Shown one piece after another: positions 52,999 through 62,580 of a stretch of 64,000 nucleotides of DNA (positions are counted from its first letter, which is position 1; every line of letters begins with the position of its first letter). The notes below the pieces were generated by a model, which did no database searches, had not been told where the DNA came from, and saw nothing but the letters and a program-made list of their open reading frames with translations. The translations under genes and the position numbers were made by a program. The DNA is taken from NCBI GenBank assembly GCA_002327445.1, contig DCWA01000019.1, forward strand, positions 1 through 64,000. The letters run 5' to 3'. The DNA is from Desulfobacteraceae bacterium UBA2174 (GTDB lineage Bacteria > Desulfobacterota > Desulfobacteria > Desulfobacterales > UBA2174).

Positions 52999-54150
52999 AT
53001 GAACGAAGACAACTGGCGCATCGTCAACCCCGACGGTAAAAATCGCGTCATCGTCACCCGGGACCTGCCCGGAGAACGGTGGGTGGATATTCTCGTGGCC
53101 GCCGGTTGCCGGGTGGAAATTTTTACCGGGACCGCAGAGCTGTCCTCTGACGAAATCCGCCATGCGATGGGATCGCGTTGCGACGCCGTCATCGGTCAGC
53201 TTGTGGAGAGTTGGGACGATGCCCTGTTCGAGGGCCTCAAGGCGGCAGGAGGGAGGGCCTACAGCAATTACGCTGTGGGGTTCAACAACATCGATTTGGC
53301 GGCCGCCACCCGTTGCGGCATCCCGGTGGGCAACACGCCGGGAGTCCTCACCGAGGCGACCGCCGAGCTGGCGGTGGCCTTGACTTTTGCCGCGGCACGC
53401 CGCATCGGCGAGGCCGAGCGGTATCTGCGGGCCGGAAAATGGGATCGCTGGCTGCCGAGACTGTTTCTGGGGACCCAGTTGCGGGGCAAGACGGTCGGCA
53501 TCATCGGTGCCGGCCGCATCGGTTCCGCCTATGCCCGCATGATGATGGAAGGCCACAAGGCGGACATTCTCTACTACAGCCGTCACCCAAAACCGGCTCT
53601 GGAGTCCTTCGCTGCGGCCTACAACCGGTTTCTCGCCATGCGGCAGGAGCCGGCGGTGGTTTGCCGGTACGCCAAAACGATCGAGGGCCTGCTGAAAGAG
53701 ACCGACTGCGTCAGCATTCACGTGCCGTTGGGCCATGGCACAAGGCACCTGATCAATGCCGAACGTCTGGCGCTGATGAAACCGGAAGGCGTGCTGGTCA
53801 ACACCAGCCGTGGGCCGGTGATCGACGAAGCGGCTCTGGTGGACCATTGCCGCCAGCATCCCGAATTTCGGGCGGGTCTGGATGTCTACGAGAATGAGCC
53901 GGAGTTGGCGCCGGGATTGGTGGAACTGGAAAACGTGGTGTTGGCGCCGCACATCGGGTCAGCCACCCGCTGGGCGCGAGAAGGCATGGCGACCTTGGCC
54001 GCATTTAACGTGGCCGCCATGCTGGTGGGCAATCCGGTGTGGCATCGCCCCGACATCGACGCCTTCCTCAAGGCGGATCCGCCGCCCGCCGCGCCAAGCA
54101 TTCTCAACGCCACGGAATTGGGGCTGCCGCTATACGGGGCAATGGAGTGA
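52999..54150 (+). CDS. Hydroxypyruvate/glyoxylate reductase (D-2-hydroxyacid dehydrogenase)
   Basis: A 383-residue NAD(P)H-dependent dehydrogenase. The nucleotide motif is TVGIIGAGRIGSAYARMMME, and catalytic residues appear in NTSRGPVIDEAALV (Arg region), DVYENEP (Glu) and LAPHIGSATRWAREGMATLA (His). Extended N- and C-termini and the sequence YSNYAVGFNNIDLAAATRCG recall plant peroxisomal hydroxypyruvate reductase HPR1 rather than short bacterial GhrA. It would reduce hydroxypyruvate to glycerate in C2/serine metabolism. Monocistronic by appearance. Confidence 0.88.
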   Translation: MNEDNWRIVNPDGKNRVIVTRDLPGERWVDILVAAGCRVEIFTGTAELSSDEIRHAMGSRCDAVIGQLVESWDDALFEGLKAAGGRAYSNYAVGFNNIDLAAATRCGIPVGNTPGVLTEATAELAVALTFAAARRIGEAERYLRAGKWDRWLPRLFLGTQLRGKTVGIIGAGRIGSAYARMMMEGHKADILYYSRHPKPALESFAAAYNRFLAMRQEPAVVCRYAKTIEGLLKETDCVSIHVPLGHGTRHLINAERLALMKPEGVLVNTSRGPVIDEAALVDHCRQHPEFRAGLDVYENEPELAPGLVELENVVLAPHIGSATRWAREGMATLAAFNVAAMLVGNPVWHRPDIDAFLKADPPPAAPSILNATELGLPLYGAME

Positions 54151-54176
54151 ACCGGCCTGGCCGATGCGGCAACGCT

Positions 54177-54497
54177 TCAGCAGTACTTCTCGAAAAAGCC
54201 ATCCACCAGCGGTTCGTAAATCCGGTACTCGGTTTTAACACCGGCAATGGCGTCGATCTGGCGCTGAATGGCGGCCCGCTCCTCGCTGTTAAACCAGTTT
54301 TTCCAGGCTTCGAGCGATTCCCAGGTACTGCGAACCAGATAAGCCTTTTCGTCAAGCGGTTCGATGCAGCGCAACGATGCGCTGCAGATGTAGCCGGGCC
54401 GGGACTTGGCCAGAGATCTCAACTTGATCATAAGCGGCGCCACCTGCTTGGCCTTTTCCTCGACAAATTCCCTTCGGATCAACACTTCGATGCTCAT
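54177..54497 (-). CDS. Antibiotic biosynthesis monooxygenase (ABM) domain protein
   Basis: A 106-residue dimeric alpha-beta barrel protein. It starts MSIEVLIRREFVEEKAKQVA and has PGYICSASLRCIEPLDEKAY and STWESLEAWKNWFNSEERAA, typical for ABM-type quinol monooxygenases and related stress proteins; substrates are rarely known. AGAGG precedes ATG 54497. It is divergent from the fadN-like gene and shares its 430-bp promoter region. Confidence 0.85.
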   Translation of the reverse strand: MSIEVLIRREFVEEKAKQVAPLMIKLRSLAKSRPGYICSASLRCIEPLDEKAYLVRSTWESLEAWKNWFNSEERAAIQRQIDAIAGVKTEYRIYEPLVDGFFEKYC

Positions 54498-54926
54498 CGT
54501 AGCCTCTTTTCCGAACCCCCGGCAATCCATCTGGTGGGACCCACCGATATTTGTTTCTTTAATATGCGTATCGCTTTCATCCTGAAACGGCAACCTCTAT
54601 CGCGTTCTTCGGCAGAAAATGCAGGATGCGATCGGGTCGTTCCGCCGCGCAGCGGATGTGCCGACCAGGGTTTGGAAAATAAATGAATAGAGGTTCATTG
54701 CTCTCCTTGCGGTTAAAACGGGACCCGAGATGCGGTTCGGTTCGGCGTTCCAGGCGGTTTAATATAAAGTTATCCATTTGAATATAAATGTAAATATTTC
54801 ATTTTACAAAATTGGTGAAACGATTTGACTTTCCCCTTGACATGGGGTTGTCGCTTTTGGTAGATGAATGAATATTCATTCACTTATAGTTGCCTTCATT
54901 CATCCATCGTTTTCGAGGAGGATCCC
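54498..54926. promoter_or_regulatory. Divergent promoter region with FadR-type operator
   Basis: TGAATGAAT-ATTCATTCA (54865-54882) is an 18-bp perfect palindrome matching the B. subtilis FadR consensus TGAATGAMTANTCATTCA. TTGACA (54837-54842) and TAGATG (54861-54866) are a plausible promoter overlapped by it, 45 bp before the fadN-like start. A TGTAAA/TTTACA repeat lies near 54789-54809. No gene in the interval. Confidence 0.75.
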
Positions 54927-57335
54927 ATGCACAGAAAGATCAGAACGGCCGCGGTGCTCGGCTCCGGCGTGATGGGAGGCGGGATCGCCGCCATCCTGGC
55001 CAGCGCCGGCGTCAAAACCCTGTTGCTGGACATTGTTCCTTTCGATTTGACCGAAGACCAGAAAAAAGATCCGAAGCTGCGCAACCGGATCGTCCAGGCC
55101 GGATACGACACGGTGGTCAAGTCCCGTCCGGCCCTGTTGATGCAAGCCAAGGATGCCGGCCTGATCCGCCTGGGCAATTTCGAGGATGATTTCGCCAAGT
55201 TGGCGGACGTGGACTGGATCGTCGAGGTGGTGGTGGAAAACCTCAAGATCAAGCGCGAGGTCTTCGCCCGCATCGACAAGGTCCGCAAGCCCGGCACCAT
55301 CGTCTCCTCCAACACCTCCGGAATCCCCCTCAAGGCGATGAGCGAGGGCCTCAGCGAAGATTTCCGCAGGCACTTCCTCGGCACCCATTTCTTCAACCCC
55401 GTACGATACATGCACCTGCTGGAGATCATCCCCGGCCCCGACACCCTGCCTGAAATCCTGAAGTTCATGGCCGATTTCGGTGAAAAACGCCTCGGCAAGG
55501 GGATCGTGTGGGCCAAGGACACCCCCAATTTCGTGGGCAACCGCATCGGCGTCCAGGGGATGGTCAAGGCGATGCAGCTCATGGTCGAAGACGGGTTGAC
55601 GATTCCCGAGGCCGACGCTCTGTTCGGCCCGGTGATGGGCCGGCCCAAAACGGCCATGTTCAAGACGGCCGACCTGGTGGGCCTGGACACCCTGGGCCAC
55701 GTGGCCAAGAATACCTACGAACTGGTCACGGATGACGAGGAACGCGACAGCTTCGTGGTGCCCGCCTTCGTCAACCAGATGATTGAAAAGAAGATTCTGG
55801 GCAACAAGACCAAGGCCGGCTTCTACAAGACGGACCTGACCCCCGAGTGGAAGAAGATTCGCAAGGTCATCGATCCGGCGACCCTGGAATACGCCGAGTA
55901 CGGCAAAGCCGATTTTCCCTGCCTGGCGGCAGCCAAGGCAGCCAAGAGCCTGCCGGAAAAAATGCAGGCCGTGGTGTACGGCGACGACAAGGGGGCCCGC
56001 TTCGCCTGGAAAGCCACCGCCAGCCAGTTGATCTACTCGGCCAACCGTATCCCCGAGATCTCCGACACCATCGTGGAAATCGACAACGCGATGAAGTGGG
56101 GCTACAACTTCGAAATGGGGCCGTTCGAGACCTGGGATGCCATCGGCGTCGAAAAAGCCGCCGCCAAGATGAAGTCCGAGGGGATGAAGGTCCCGGCCAA
56201 GGTCGAGGCGATGCTCGCTGCCGGCAACCGGACCTTCTACAAGACCGAAGGCGGCCGGCGCTACTTCTACGATTTTGCCAGCGGCAGCTACCAGCCGGTG
56301 CCGGTGAGCGAAACCCAGATCGACCTGCCGGCCCTCAAGGGCGCCGGCAAGACCATCAAGACGTGCAAGTCGGCCAGCCTGATCGATCTTGGCGATGACG
56401 TGTTTTGTCTCGAGTTCCATACCAAGATGAACGCCATCAACGGAGATATCGTCGAGTTCATGGGCGACGCCATCGACTACGTCGAAGCCAATGGGGCCGG
56501 TTTGGTGATCGGCAATCAGGCCGGTGGCATGCCGGGAGCTTTCTCCGCCGGTGGCGACCTGGCTTTCATGGCCGGCTTGGCCAAGGCGGGCAAGTTCGAC
56601 GAGATCGACGCCTTCCTGAAGAAGGGCCAGGACGGGATGCAAAAAACCCGTTATGCCAGCTTCCCGGTGGTGGCGGCCCCCTACGGGCTGACCCTGGGCG
56701 GCGGTTGTGAAGTGTGCATCGGCGCCGCCGACCGGATCGTGGCCCATGCCGAACTGTACATGGGGCTGGTGGAAATCGGCGTTGGCCTGCTTCCCGGCGG
56801 CGGCGGGTGTCTGAACCTGTACAAGAAGATGACCGCCAACATTCCGGAGAACGTCACCGACGTGGACCTGGCCAAGTTCTTCGTTCCGTGCTTCATGAAC
56901 ATCGCCATGGCCAAGGTGAGCACCTCGGCCGCCGAGGCCCGGGCCAACGGGTTCCTCGGACCGCAGGACCGGATCGTGTTCAACCGCGACCTGCTCATCG
57001 GCGAGGCCAAGCGCGAAGTGCTGCGGATGGTGGAGGACGGGTATGCCCCGCCGGTACGTCGGCCGCTGCGGGTTTTCGGCGAGGCGGCACAGGGAATGAT
57101 CCAGGCCGAGCTGTTCAACATGCAAAGCGCGGGTTTTGTCAGCGAGTACGACGTCTTTCTGGCCAAGCGCATCGCCTACGTGATCTGCGGCGGGGACGCC
57201 CGCACCAATGCCCTGATCGACGAGCAGACCATCCTGAATCTGGAGCGGCAGGCCTTCTGCGACTTCTGGAAGCAGGAAAAGACCCGGGCCCGCGTCGAGA
57301 CGATGCTCAAGACTGGCAAGCCACTGCGCAACTAA
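54927..57335 (+). CDS. fadN: FadN-type 3-hydroxyacyl-CoA dehydrogenase/enoyl-CoA hydratase
   Basis: An 802-residue bifunctional beta-oxidation enzyme with the dehydrogenase first: NAD site AAVLGSGVMGGGIAAILASA at residues 8-27, family motif HFFNPVRYMHLLEIIPG and 3HCDH C-terminal domain, then a crotonase domain from about 490 with GGMPGAFSAGGDLAFMAGLA and LTLGGGCEVCIGAADRIV. This order is that of Bacillus FadN, opposite to E. coli FadB. A GAGGAGG ribosome site precedes ATG 54927. Its promoter overlaps a FadR-type palindrome. It forms an operon with the thiolase 44 bp downstream. Confidence 0.93.
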   Translation: MHRKIRTAAVLGSGVMGGGIAAILASAGVKTLLLDIVPFDLTEDQKKDPKLRNRIVQAGYDTVVKSRPALLMQAKDAGLIRLGNFEDDFAKLADVDWIVEVVVENLKIKREVFARIDKVRKPGTIVSSNTSGIPLKAMSEGLSEDFRRHFLGTHFFNPVRYMHLLEIIPGPDTLPEILKFMADFGEKRLGKGIVWAKDTPNFVGNRIGVQGMVKAMQLMVEDGLTIPEADALFGPVMGRPKTAMFKTADLVGLDTLGHVAKNTYELVTDDEERDSFVVPAFVNQMIEKKILGNKTKAGFYKTDLTPEWKKIRKVIDPATLEYAEYGKADFPCLAAAKAAKSLPEKMQAVVYGDDKGARFAWKATASQLIYSANRIPEISDTIVEIDNAMKWGYNFEMGPFETWDAIGVEKAAAKMKSEGMKVPAKVEAMLAAGNRTFYKTEGGRRYFYDFASGSYQPVPVSETQIDLPALKGAGKTIKTCKSASLIDLGDDVFCLEFHTKMNAINGDIVEFMGDAIDYVEANGAGLVIGNQAGGMPGAFSAGGDLAFMAGLAKAGKFDEIDAFLKKGQDGMQKTRYASFPVVAAPYGLTLGGGCEVCIGAADRIVAHAELYMGLVEIGVGLLPGGGGCLNLYKKMTANIPENVTDVDLAKFFVPCFMNIAMAKVSTSAAEARANGFLGPQDRIVFNRDLLIGEAKREVLRMVEDGYAPPVRRPLRVFGEAAQGMIQAELFNMQSAGFVSEYDVFLAKRIAYVICGGDARTNALIDEQTILNLERQAFCDFWKQEKTRARVETMLKTGKPLRN

Positions 57336-57379
57336 TCGCCCGGATCGCTTTTTAAAGCGTTGATGAGGAGGATCGCACC

Positions 57380-58564
57380 ATGAGAGACGCCTATATCGTA
57401 ACTGCCGTCAGAACCCCCGGCTGCCGACGCGGCAAAGGGGCCTTCAAGGACACGCGGCCCGAGGATCTGCTCAGCTTCATTCTCAATGCCGCCATCGACA
57501 GAACCCCCGGCCTGGAAAAGGGCCAGGTGGATGACGTGATGATCGGCTGCTCGTTCCCCGAGGCCGAGCAAGGGCTCAACGTGGGCCGGATCGCCACCCA
57601 GATCGCCGGCTTTCCCGATCATGTCTCGGGTGCCACGGTCAACCGTTTCTGCTCCTCGGGCCTGGAAGCCATCGCCCAGTCGGCCATGCGCGTCATGTCC
57701 GGCTGGTCGGAGATCACCATCGGCGGCGGCCTTGAGTCCATGACGTATGTGCCCATGGGCGGCAACATGGCCCGGCCCCATCCGGAGTACACCCGCGAGC
57801 GCCCGGACCTGTACATCTCCATGGGTATGACGGCCGAAAACGTAGCCAAGCGCTACAACGTCAGCCGTCAGGACCAGGACCAGTTCGGCTATGAAAGCCA
57901 GATGAAGGCTTCCAAGGCCAAGGCGGAAAAGCTCTACACCGAGCTGGTGCCCACCCCGGCGACGCGCTTCGTGCTCCAGAAGGACGGCACCTACAAGAAG
58001 GAGGCAGTGCTCCAAGACTTCGACGACGGGATCCGCGAGTCCACCACCCTGGAGGGTCTGGCCAAGCTGCGTCCGGCCTTCTCGCCCACCGGTTCGGTCA
58101 CCGCCGGCAACTCGTCCCAGACCACCGACGGTGCCGCCGTTTCGATCCTCATGAGCGAGCAGGCGGTCAAGGATTTCGGGCTCAAGCCCATCGCCAAGCT
58201 CAAGTATTACACCACGGTGGGCTGCCGGGCCGACGAGATGGGCGTGGGGCCGCGCTACGCCATCCCCAAGCTGCTCAAGCTGGCCGGCATGACCATCGAC
58301 GACATCGGTCTGTGGGAGATCAACGAAGCCTTCGCTTCCCAGGCGCTCTACTGCATCCGTGAGCTCGGTCTGGTCAAGTACATGGACCGGATCAACATCC
58401 ACGGCGGCGCCATCGCCCTGGGCCACCCGTTGGGCTGCACCGGGGCCAAGCTCTGCGCCACGCTGCTGGCCAACATGCGCACCAAGGGCGTCAAGTACGG
58501 CGTCGAATCCATGTGCATCGGCGGCGGCATGGGGGCGGCGGCCCTCTTCGAGCTGTGCGATTGA
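57380..58564 (+). CDS. fadA: Acetyl-CoA C-acyltransferase (FadA-type thiolase)
   Basis: A 394-residue degradative thiolase performing the last step of each beta-oxidation round. Nucleophile Cys lies in VNRFCSSGLEAIAQ, the GHP motif is GGAIALGHPLGCTGAKL and the second catalytic Cys is in ESMCIGGGMGAAALFE. GAGGAGG precedes the start. It is the partner of the FadN-like protein, and both are presumably induced when acyl-CoA relieves the TetR-type repressor. It gives a clear example of the intact thiolase Cys, unlike the gene at 50559. Confidence 0.96.
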   Translation: MRDAYIVTAVRTPGCRRGKGAFKDTRPEDLLSFILNAAIDRTPGLEKGQVDDVMIGCSFPEAEQGLNVGRIATQIAGFPDHVSGATVNRFCSSGLEAIAQSAMRVMSGWSEITIGGGLESMTYVPMGGNMARPHPEYTRERPDLYISMGMTAENVAKRYNVSRQDQDQFGYESQMKASKAKAEKLYTELVPTPATRFVLQKDGTYKKEAVLQDFDDGIRESTTLEGLAKLRPAFSPTGSVTAGNSSQTTDGAAVSILMSEQAVKDFGLKPIAKLKYYTTVGCRADEMGVGPRYAIPKLLKLAGMTIDDIGLWEINEAFASQALYCIRELGLVKYMDRINIHGGAIALGHPLGCTGAKLCATLLANMRTKGVKYGVESMCIGGGMGAAALFELCD

Positions 58565-58570
58565 ATCGGT

Positions 58571-58651
58571 GCGGCATTCATTTCGGGATGCCGCGCGGGA
58601 TAGGGTGAGAAACGGGGCCGGTTCCTTCTTGTGGGGCCGGCCCCTGTTTTT
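58571..58651 (+). terminator. Tandem hairpins, terminator of fadNA
   Basis: GCGGCAT/ATGCCGC (58571-58577 with 58588-58594) is followed by GGGGCCGG (58614-58621) pairing with CCGGCCCC (58637-58644), then TGTTTTTCC. The second hairpin with its T-run is the likely terminator. Confidence 0.8.
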
Positions 58652-58823
58652 CCCCTCGCCTGGTTCCCGGCGGAACTCCAGCAACGTTTGTTGACTGTTT
58701 GACGCCGGCGTGTTTTTGTGGGGGGCAACACAACGGGACCGCTCCGGCTCTGAAGGAAGACCCGCGTCGGGTCCGCCTCCGGGCGTGTTCTGATACAACG
58801 CAAAAAAAAATCCAGGAGATACC

Positions 58824-59654
58824 ATGGATGCCGAGTTGCACCGACTTGTCGAATCGTTCGCCCGCAGCGGGGGAAATTTGCTGGTGGTTACCGGGGAAGG
58901 GGTGGCCGAGGAATGCGGAGTTGCGTCGTTTCGTACGGATCCGCGGCCATTTGGTTATCGGGGGAAGTCTTACGAGGTCCGGGAGTTGATGACCTCGGAG
59001 CTGTTCGAGCAGGCCCCCGAGGCCGTCTGGGCCTGGCACCTGTGGCGGCTGGAAGAGGTGCGTCGGGGGCAGCCGGGATTGGTTCATCAGGCCGCCGCTC
59101 GTGCCGCCGAGAGATTGGGAGATCGATTGAGGGTGGTCACCGAATGCGTGGACGGATTACATCGACGCTGCCAACACCCCGCCGAAGGCCTGTTCGAACC
59201 GCAAGGCAACCTCTTTTTCATGCGTTGTGCCGAAGGGTGCACCCCCGCGCTGTACCCGGTTCCGGAGGCCCTCCTCGGGCGCACGGCCCATCAACCCCTC
59301 ACGGCAACGGAAATGGCCTTGCTGCGTTGCCCGGCCTGTGGCGGGCCGACCCGTCCGCATATCCTCTGGCGTGACGAGAGCTACGATGAACCCTTCTACG
59401 GCGTCAACAGCGTTCTGGAAACGGCCCGGCGCAGCGAATTGCTCGTCATGGCCGGTTTTTCCGGCCACACCAACCTGGCCAACAAGGTGGCCTGGGAAAT
59501 TACCCACAATCACCGGGCACGCATCGTGGACATCAACCCCGAACCCAACCCGGTGGCGGCCCTGGCCCGTCGCATCGGCGGACTCGCCTATCGCGAGTCG
59601 CCATCGGGGCTGCTGCCGTCGATTTTGGAAGCTTTTGTCGCCGCGGCGGGCTGA
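58824..59654 (+). CDS. Degenerate SIR2-family protein lacking the catalytic His
   Basis: A 276-residue sirtuin-like protein. The zinc ribbon is complete (C135, C139, C169, C172), and SFR (35-37), CVDGLHRR and FSGHTNLANKVAWE match family positions. Key residues are changed: the NAD loop GAGIS is GEGVA (24-28), TQN is TEC (106-108) and the catalytic HG is Q127-G in EPQGNLFFMRC. Deacetylation therefore looks unlikely; it may be an NAD-binding pseudoenzyme or have ADP-ribose-related activity. The frame is intact and of normal length, so selection is plausible. Confidence 0.8.
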   Translation: MDAELHRLVESFARSGGNLLVVTGEGVAEECGVASFRTDPRPFGYRGKSYEVRELMTSELFEQAPEAVWAWHLWRLEEVRRGQPGLVHQAAARAAERLGDRLRVVTECVDGLHRRCQHPAEGLFEPQGNLFFMRCAEGCTPALYPVPEALLGRTAHQPLTATEMALLRCPACGGPTRPHILWRDESYDEPFYGVNSVLETARRSELLVMAGFSGHTNLANKVAWEITHNHRARIVDINPEPNPVAALARRIGGLAYRESPSGLLPSILEAFVAAAG

Positions 59655-59662
59655 AACGGCTT

Positions 59663-61066
59663 TTACTGGCGGTAATTCTCGGCGCTGATGTTGTAGCGCC
59701 GCATGATCTGTTGCAGGGCCTGGCGCTCCAGGCCGCAGTCGCGAGCCGCCTGGGTCACGTTGCCGCCGGTGTCGGTCAGGCGCCGGCCGATGTAGCGGGC
59801 GTTGAAGGCTTCCAGCACCTTGGCCTTGGCTTCCTTGTAAGTCAGCCGGAGCAGTTCTTCATCCATTCCCGTGGGAATTCCGGCGGCCGCTTCCTGCGGC
59901 CCCCCCAAGCCCACCTCGGCTGGCTGGATCTCGACTCCGTCCGCGAACAGGATCCCCTGGATGATCAGATTTTCCATCTCGCGGACATTGCCGGTCCAGG
60001 CCCGTTTTTTGAAAATTTCCATCAGTTCCGGCGAAAGCCGCTTCAACGGGCGATCCAGGGCGGCGCAGTGCTTGCGCAGCAGGTGGCCGGCGATCAACGG
60101 AAGGTCATCCACATGTTCCTGAAGGGAGGGCAGGCGCAGGGGCAGGACGTTGAGTCGGTGGAAGAGGTCCTCCCGGAATTCCCCGCGGCTGATCTTGGCG
60201 GCCAGGTCCTGGTTGGTGGAGGCGACAATGCGCACGTCCACGGAGATGGTGCGGGTGTCCCCCAGGGGCTTGATCTCCTTTTCCTGGAGCACGCGGAGCA
60301 GTTTGGCCTGCATGGCCAGACTGATGTCGCCGATTTCGTCGAGGAAAATGGTTCCCCCCGAGGCTTCCTGAAACAGGCCGATCTTGTTCTGGGTGGCGTG
60401 GGTGAAAGCGCCCTTGCGGTAGCCGAAGAGTTCGCTTTCCAGGATCTGTTCCGGCACCGTGGGGCAGTTGACCGCCACGAAGGGACCGCTGCGACGGGGG
60501 CTGAGCTGGTGTACGGCCCGCGCCGCCAGATCCTTGCCCACCCCGGAGGCACCGGTGATCAGTACCGTCAGGTCGGTCTGGGCCACGGTGCGGATGGTCT
60601 CGTAGACGCGCTTCATGATGGTGCTGTTGCCCACCAGGTCCTGGAGTCCGTCGCGCTGGCCGCGATCGATGCGCAGTTGCCGGTTTTCACGGATGAGCAG
60701 GGCCCTTTCCAAGGCCTTTTCCAAACGGACCAGAAGCGCGTCGTATTCGAAGGGCTTGACGATGAAATCGTAGGCGCCATGCCGCATGGCGGTGACCGCC
60801 GTGTCGATCCCCCCGTAGGCCGTCATCATCACCACTGTCTGCTGCGGATGCTGGCTCTTGATCAGGCCCAGCAACTCCAAGCCGCCCATGCCCGGCATCT
60901 TGATATCCGCCAGAACAAGGTCGAAGGAGCTATCGGACAGCTTTTTCAGGGCCTCTTCGCCGGTGCCGGCGGTGACCACGCGACAGTTGAGGTCCGGTTC
61001 CAGGCTGCGTTGGAGCAGGTCGCGCATGTCCTGTTCGTCATCGACGACCAGAATGGTTTGCTTCAT
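59663..61066 (-). CDS. Sigma-54-dependent response regulator (NtrC/AtoC type)
   Basis: A 467-residue regulator. The receiver domain has phospho-acceptor Asp in DLVLADIKMPGMGG and the Lys in YDFIVKPFEYD; the AAA+ domain has Walker A ITGASGVGKDLAAR, Walker B GGTIFLDEIGD and the sigma-54 contact loop as GAFTHA instead of GAFTGA; a C-terminal Fis-type helix-turn-helix follows (GGNVTQAARDCGLERQALQQ). The kinase gene lies just upstream (15 bp between them), giving a two-component pair. The His in the GAFTGA loop is unusual but T and F are kept. Confidence 0.94.
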   Translation of the reverse strand: MKQTILVVDDEQDMRDLLQRSLEPDLNCRVVTAGTGEEALKKLSDSSFDLVLADIKMPGMGGLELLGLIKSQHPQQTVVMMTAYGGIDTAVTAMRHGAYDFIVKPFEYDALLVRLEKALERALLIRENRQLRIDRGQRDGLQDLVGNSTIMKRVYETIRTVAQTDLTVLITGASGVGKDLAARAVHQLSPRRSGPFVAVNCPTVPEQILESELFGYRKGAFTHATQNKIGLFQEASGGTIFLDEIGDISLAMQAKLLRVLQEKEIKPLGDTRTISVDVRIVASTNQDLAAKISRGEFREDLFHRLNVLPLRLPSLQEHVDDLPLIAGHLLRKHCAALDRPLKRLSPELMEIFKKRAWTGNVREMENLIIQGILFADGVEIQPAEVGLGGPQEAAAGIPTGMDEELLRLTYKEAKAKVLEAFNARYIGRRLTDTGGNVTQAARDCGLERQALQQIMRRYNISAENYRQ

Positions 61067-61080
61067 GAGCCGCTTTCCTC

Positions 61081-62580
61081 TCATCCACGGCGCAGCGGTA
61101 GGGTCACCGTAAAGGTGGACCCTTCTCCGGGAACACTGCGAACGGCGATATCGCCGCCGTGGTTCTTGACGATCCCGTAGCTGACCGACAATCCCAAACC
61201 CGTCCCCTCACCGGTGGGTTTGGTTGTGAAGAACGGATCGAAGATCCGGCCGAGATTTTTCTTTTCGATGCCGCAGCCGTCGTCGGAGACGCGGATCTCG
61301 ATGGCATCCCCGCCTGGGCACAGGACGGTTTCGATATGGATCGTTCCCTGTTGGCCCACCGCATGGTGGGCGTTGACGATCAGGTTGAGGATCACCTGGC
61401 GCATCTTTTTTTCATCCAGCAGCAGCGGCGGGATGCTTTCGTTGTAACGGCGCTCGATGATCACCTTCTCGCGGCGGGCGTGCTGGGCAAAAAAATTGAC
61501 CGCATCGTCGATGACGGCATGAATGTCCGTATGCGTGTTGACCGGGGGGGAGGAGCGGGCGAAATTGAGCAGGTCCTCGACGATGGCCTTGCAATTGCGC
61601 ACGTGCTTCTCGATGGTTTTCAAGTCGGCCTGACGTTTGCTGCCGGCCTCTTCTCCCCGCAGCAGCAGTTGGGTGTAGCCCAGGATGATGCCCAGGGGGT
61701 TGTTGATCTCGTGGGCGATGCCGGCGGAAAATTCTCCGATGGAGGCCAGCTTGTCGGTCTGGGCCATCTGTTTTTCCATCTGCCGGCGCTGTTCGATATC
61801 CTTGATCAGCAGGTGAAAGGTATCCACGCCGGCGACGGAGCGGTCCCGGCTGCCGCTGATCAAGGCCATGCGATGGCTGCCGTCCGGGCGAAGCAGCATC
61901 AATTCGGCGCTGGTGATGAAACGATTGGCGTCGATGGTCGCGCGAATGGACTCCCAGGACCGCTCGTCGGCGAGGAAATTCTGGATGTGGGCGCCCACCG
62001 GTCCGAGCGGATAGGGCAAGTTGCCGGACAGGGCCTCGTAGCCGGCCGGGTTGAGGTCGAGAATGCGTCCCTCGCTGCTGGTCACCACCACGATGTCCGG
62101 CGACAGCTCGAAAATACGGCGATATTTGTGTTCCGAGCGGCTCAGGGCTTCGGTGCGCTCGGCCACGAGGGTTTCGAGGTTCTGGTTGAGGTCGACCAGT
62201 TTCGCATGGGCATCCTGAATTTCGGCCTTGTCGCCCTGGATCTGCCGGTAGGCGGCCCAGACCTGCTCGAAGTAGAGGGTTACCGAGGCCACCACGGCGA
62301 ACATCAGGGTGTTGAAGGCGCCGGTGAACGGGCTGATGGCGCGCCAGATTTCCCCATGGCCGCCGAAAATCAAGAGCTGGCGCAGGATATGACCGGCGGA
62401 GCGGGAGATGGCGAAACCGGCCAAACCGAGGCACACCCACCAGAGGTAAGACCAAAGGAGCTCATCCGGGGACCGGCGCCGCAAGCGGGCCACGTTGGAC
62501 AGGCAGAAAAATGACAGCACGATCATGGCGATCGAGCCGAACAGATCCACCAGAAGGATGGGGACCGAGTTGACCGTCAT
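61081..62580 (-). CDS. PAS-domain sensor histidine kinase
   Basis: A 499-residue membrane kinase. Three helices lie in residues 5-115, a coiled-coil about 120-165, a PAS domain follows (YRRIFELSPDIVVVTSSEGR), then a HisKA domain with phospho-His in SIGEFSAGIAHEINNPLGII and the ATPase boxes NLIVNAHHAVG, DDGCGIEKKNLGRIFDPFFT and GTGLGLSVSYGIV. It should phosphorylate the sigma-54 regulator next to it. ATG 62580 overlaps the end of the upstream membrane-protein gene by 4 bp. Confidence 0.94.
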   Translation of the reverse strand: MTVNSVPILLVDLFGSIAMIVLSFFCLSNVARLRRRSPDELLWSYLWWVCLGLAGFAISRSAGHILRQLLIFGGHGEIWRAISPFTGAFNTLMFAVVASVTLYFEQVWAAYRQIQGDKAEIQDAHAKLVDLNQNLETLVAERTEALSRSEHKYRRIFELSPDIVVVTSSEGRILDLNPAGYEALSGNLPYPLGPVGAHIQNFLADERSWESIRATIDANRFITSAELMLLRPDGSHRMALISGSRDRSVAGVDTFHLLIKDIEQRRQMEKQMAQTDKLASIGEFSAGIAHEINNPLGIILGYTQLLLRGEEAGSKRQADLKTIEKHVRNCKAIVEDLLNFARSSPPVNTHTDIHAVIDDAVNFFAQHARREKVIIERRYNESIPPLLLDEKKMRQVILNLIVNAHHAVGQQGTIHIETVLCPGGDAIEIRVSDDGCGIEKKNLGRIFDPFFTTKPTGEGTGLGLSVSYGIVKNHGGDIAVRSVPGEGSTFTVTLPLRRG

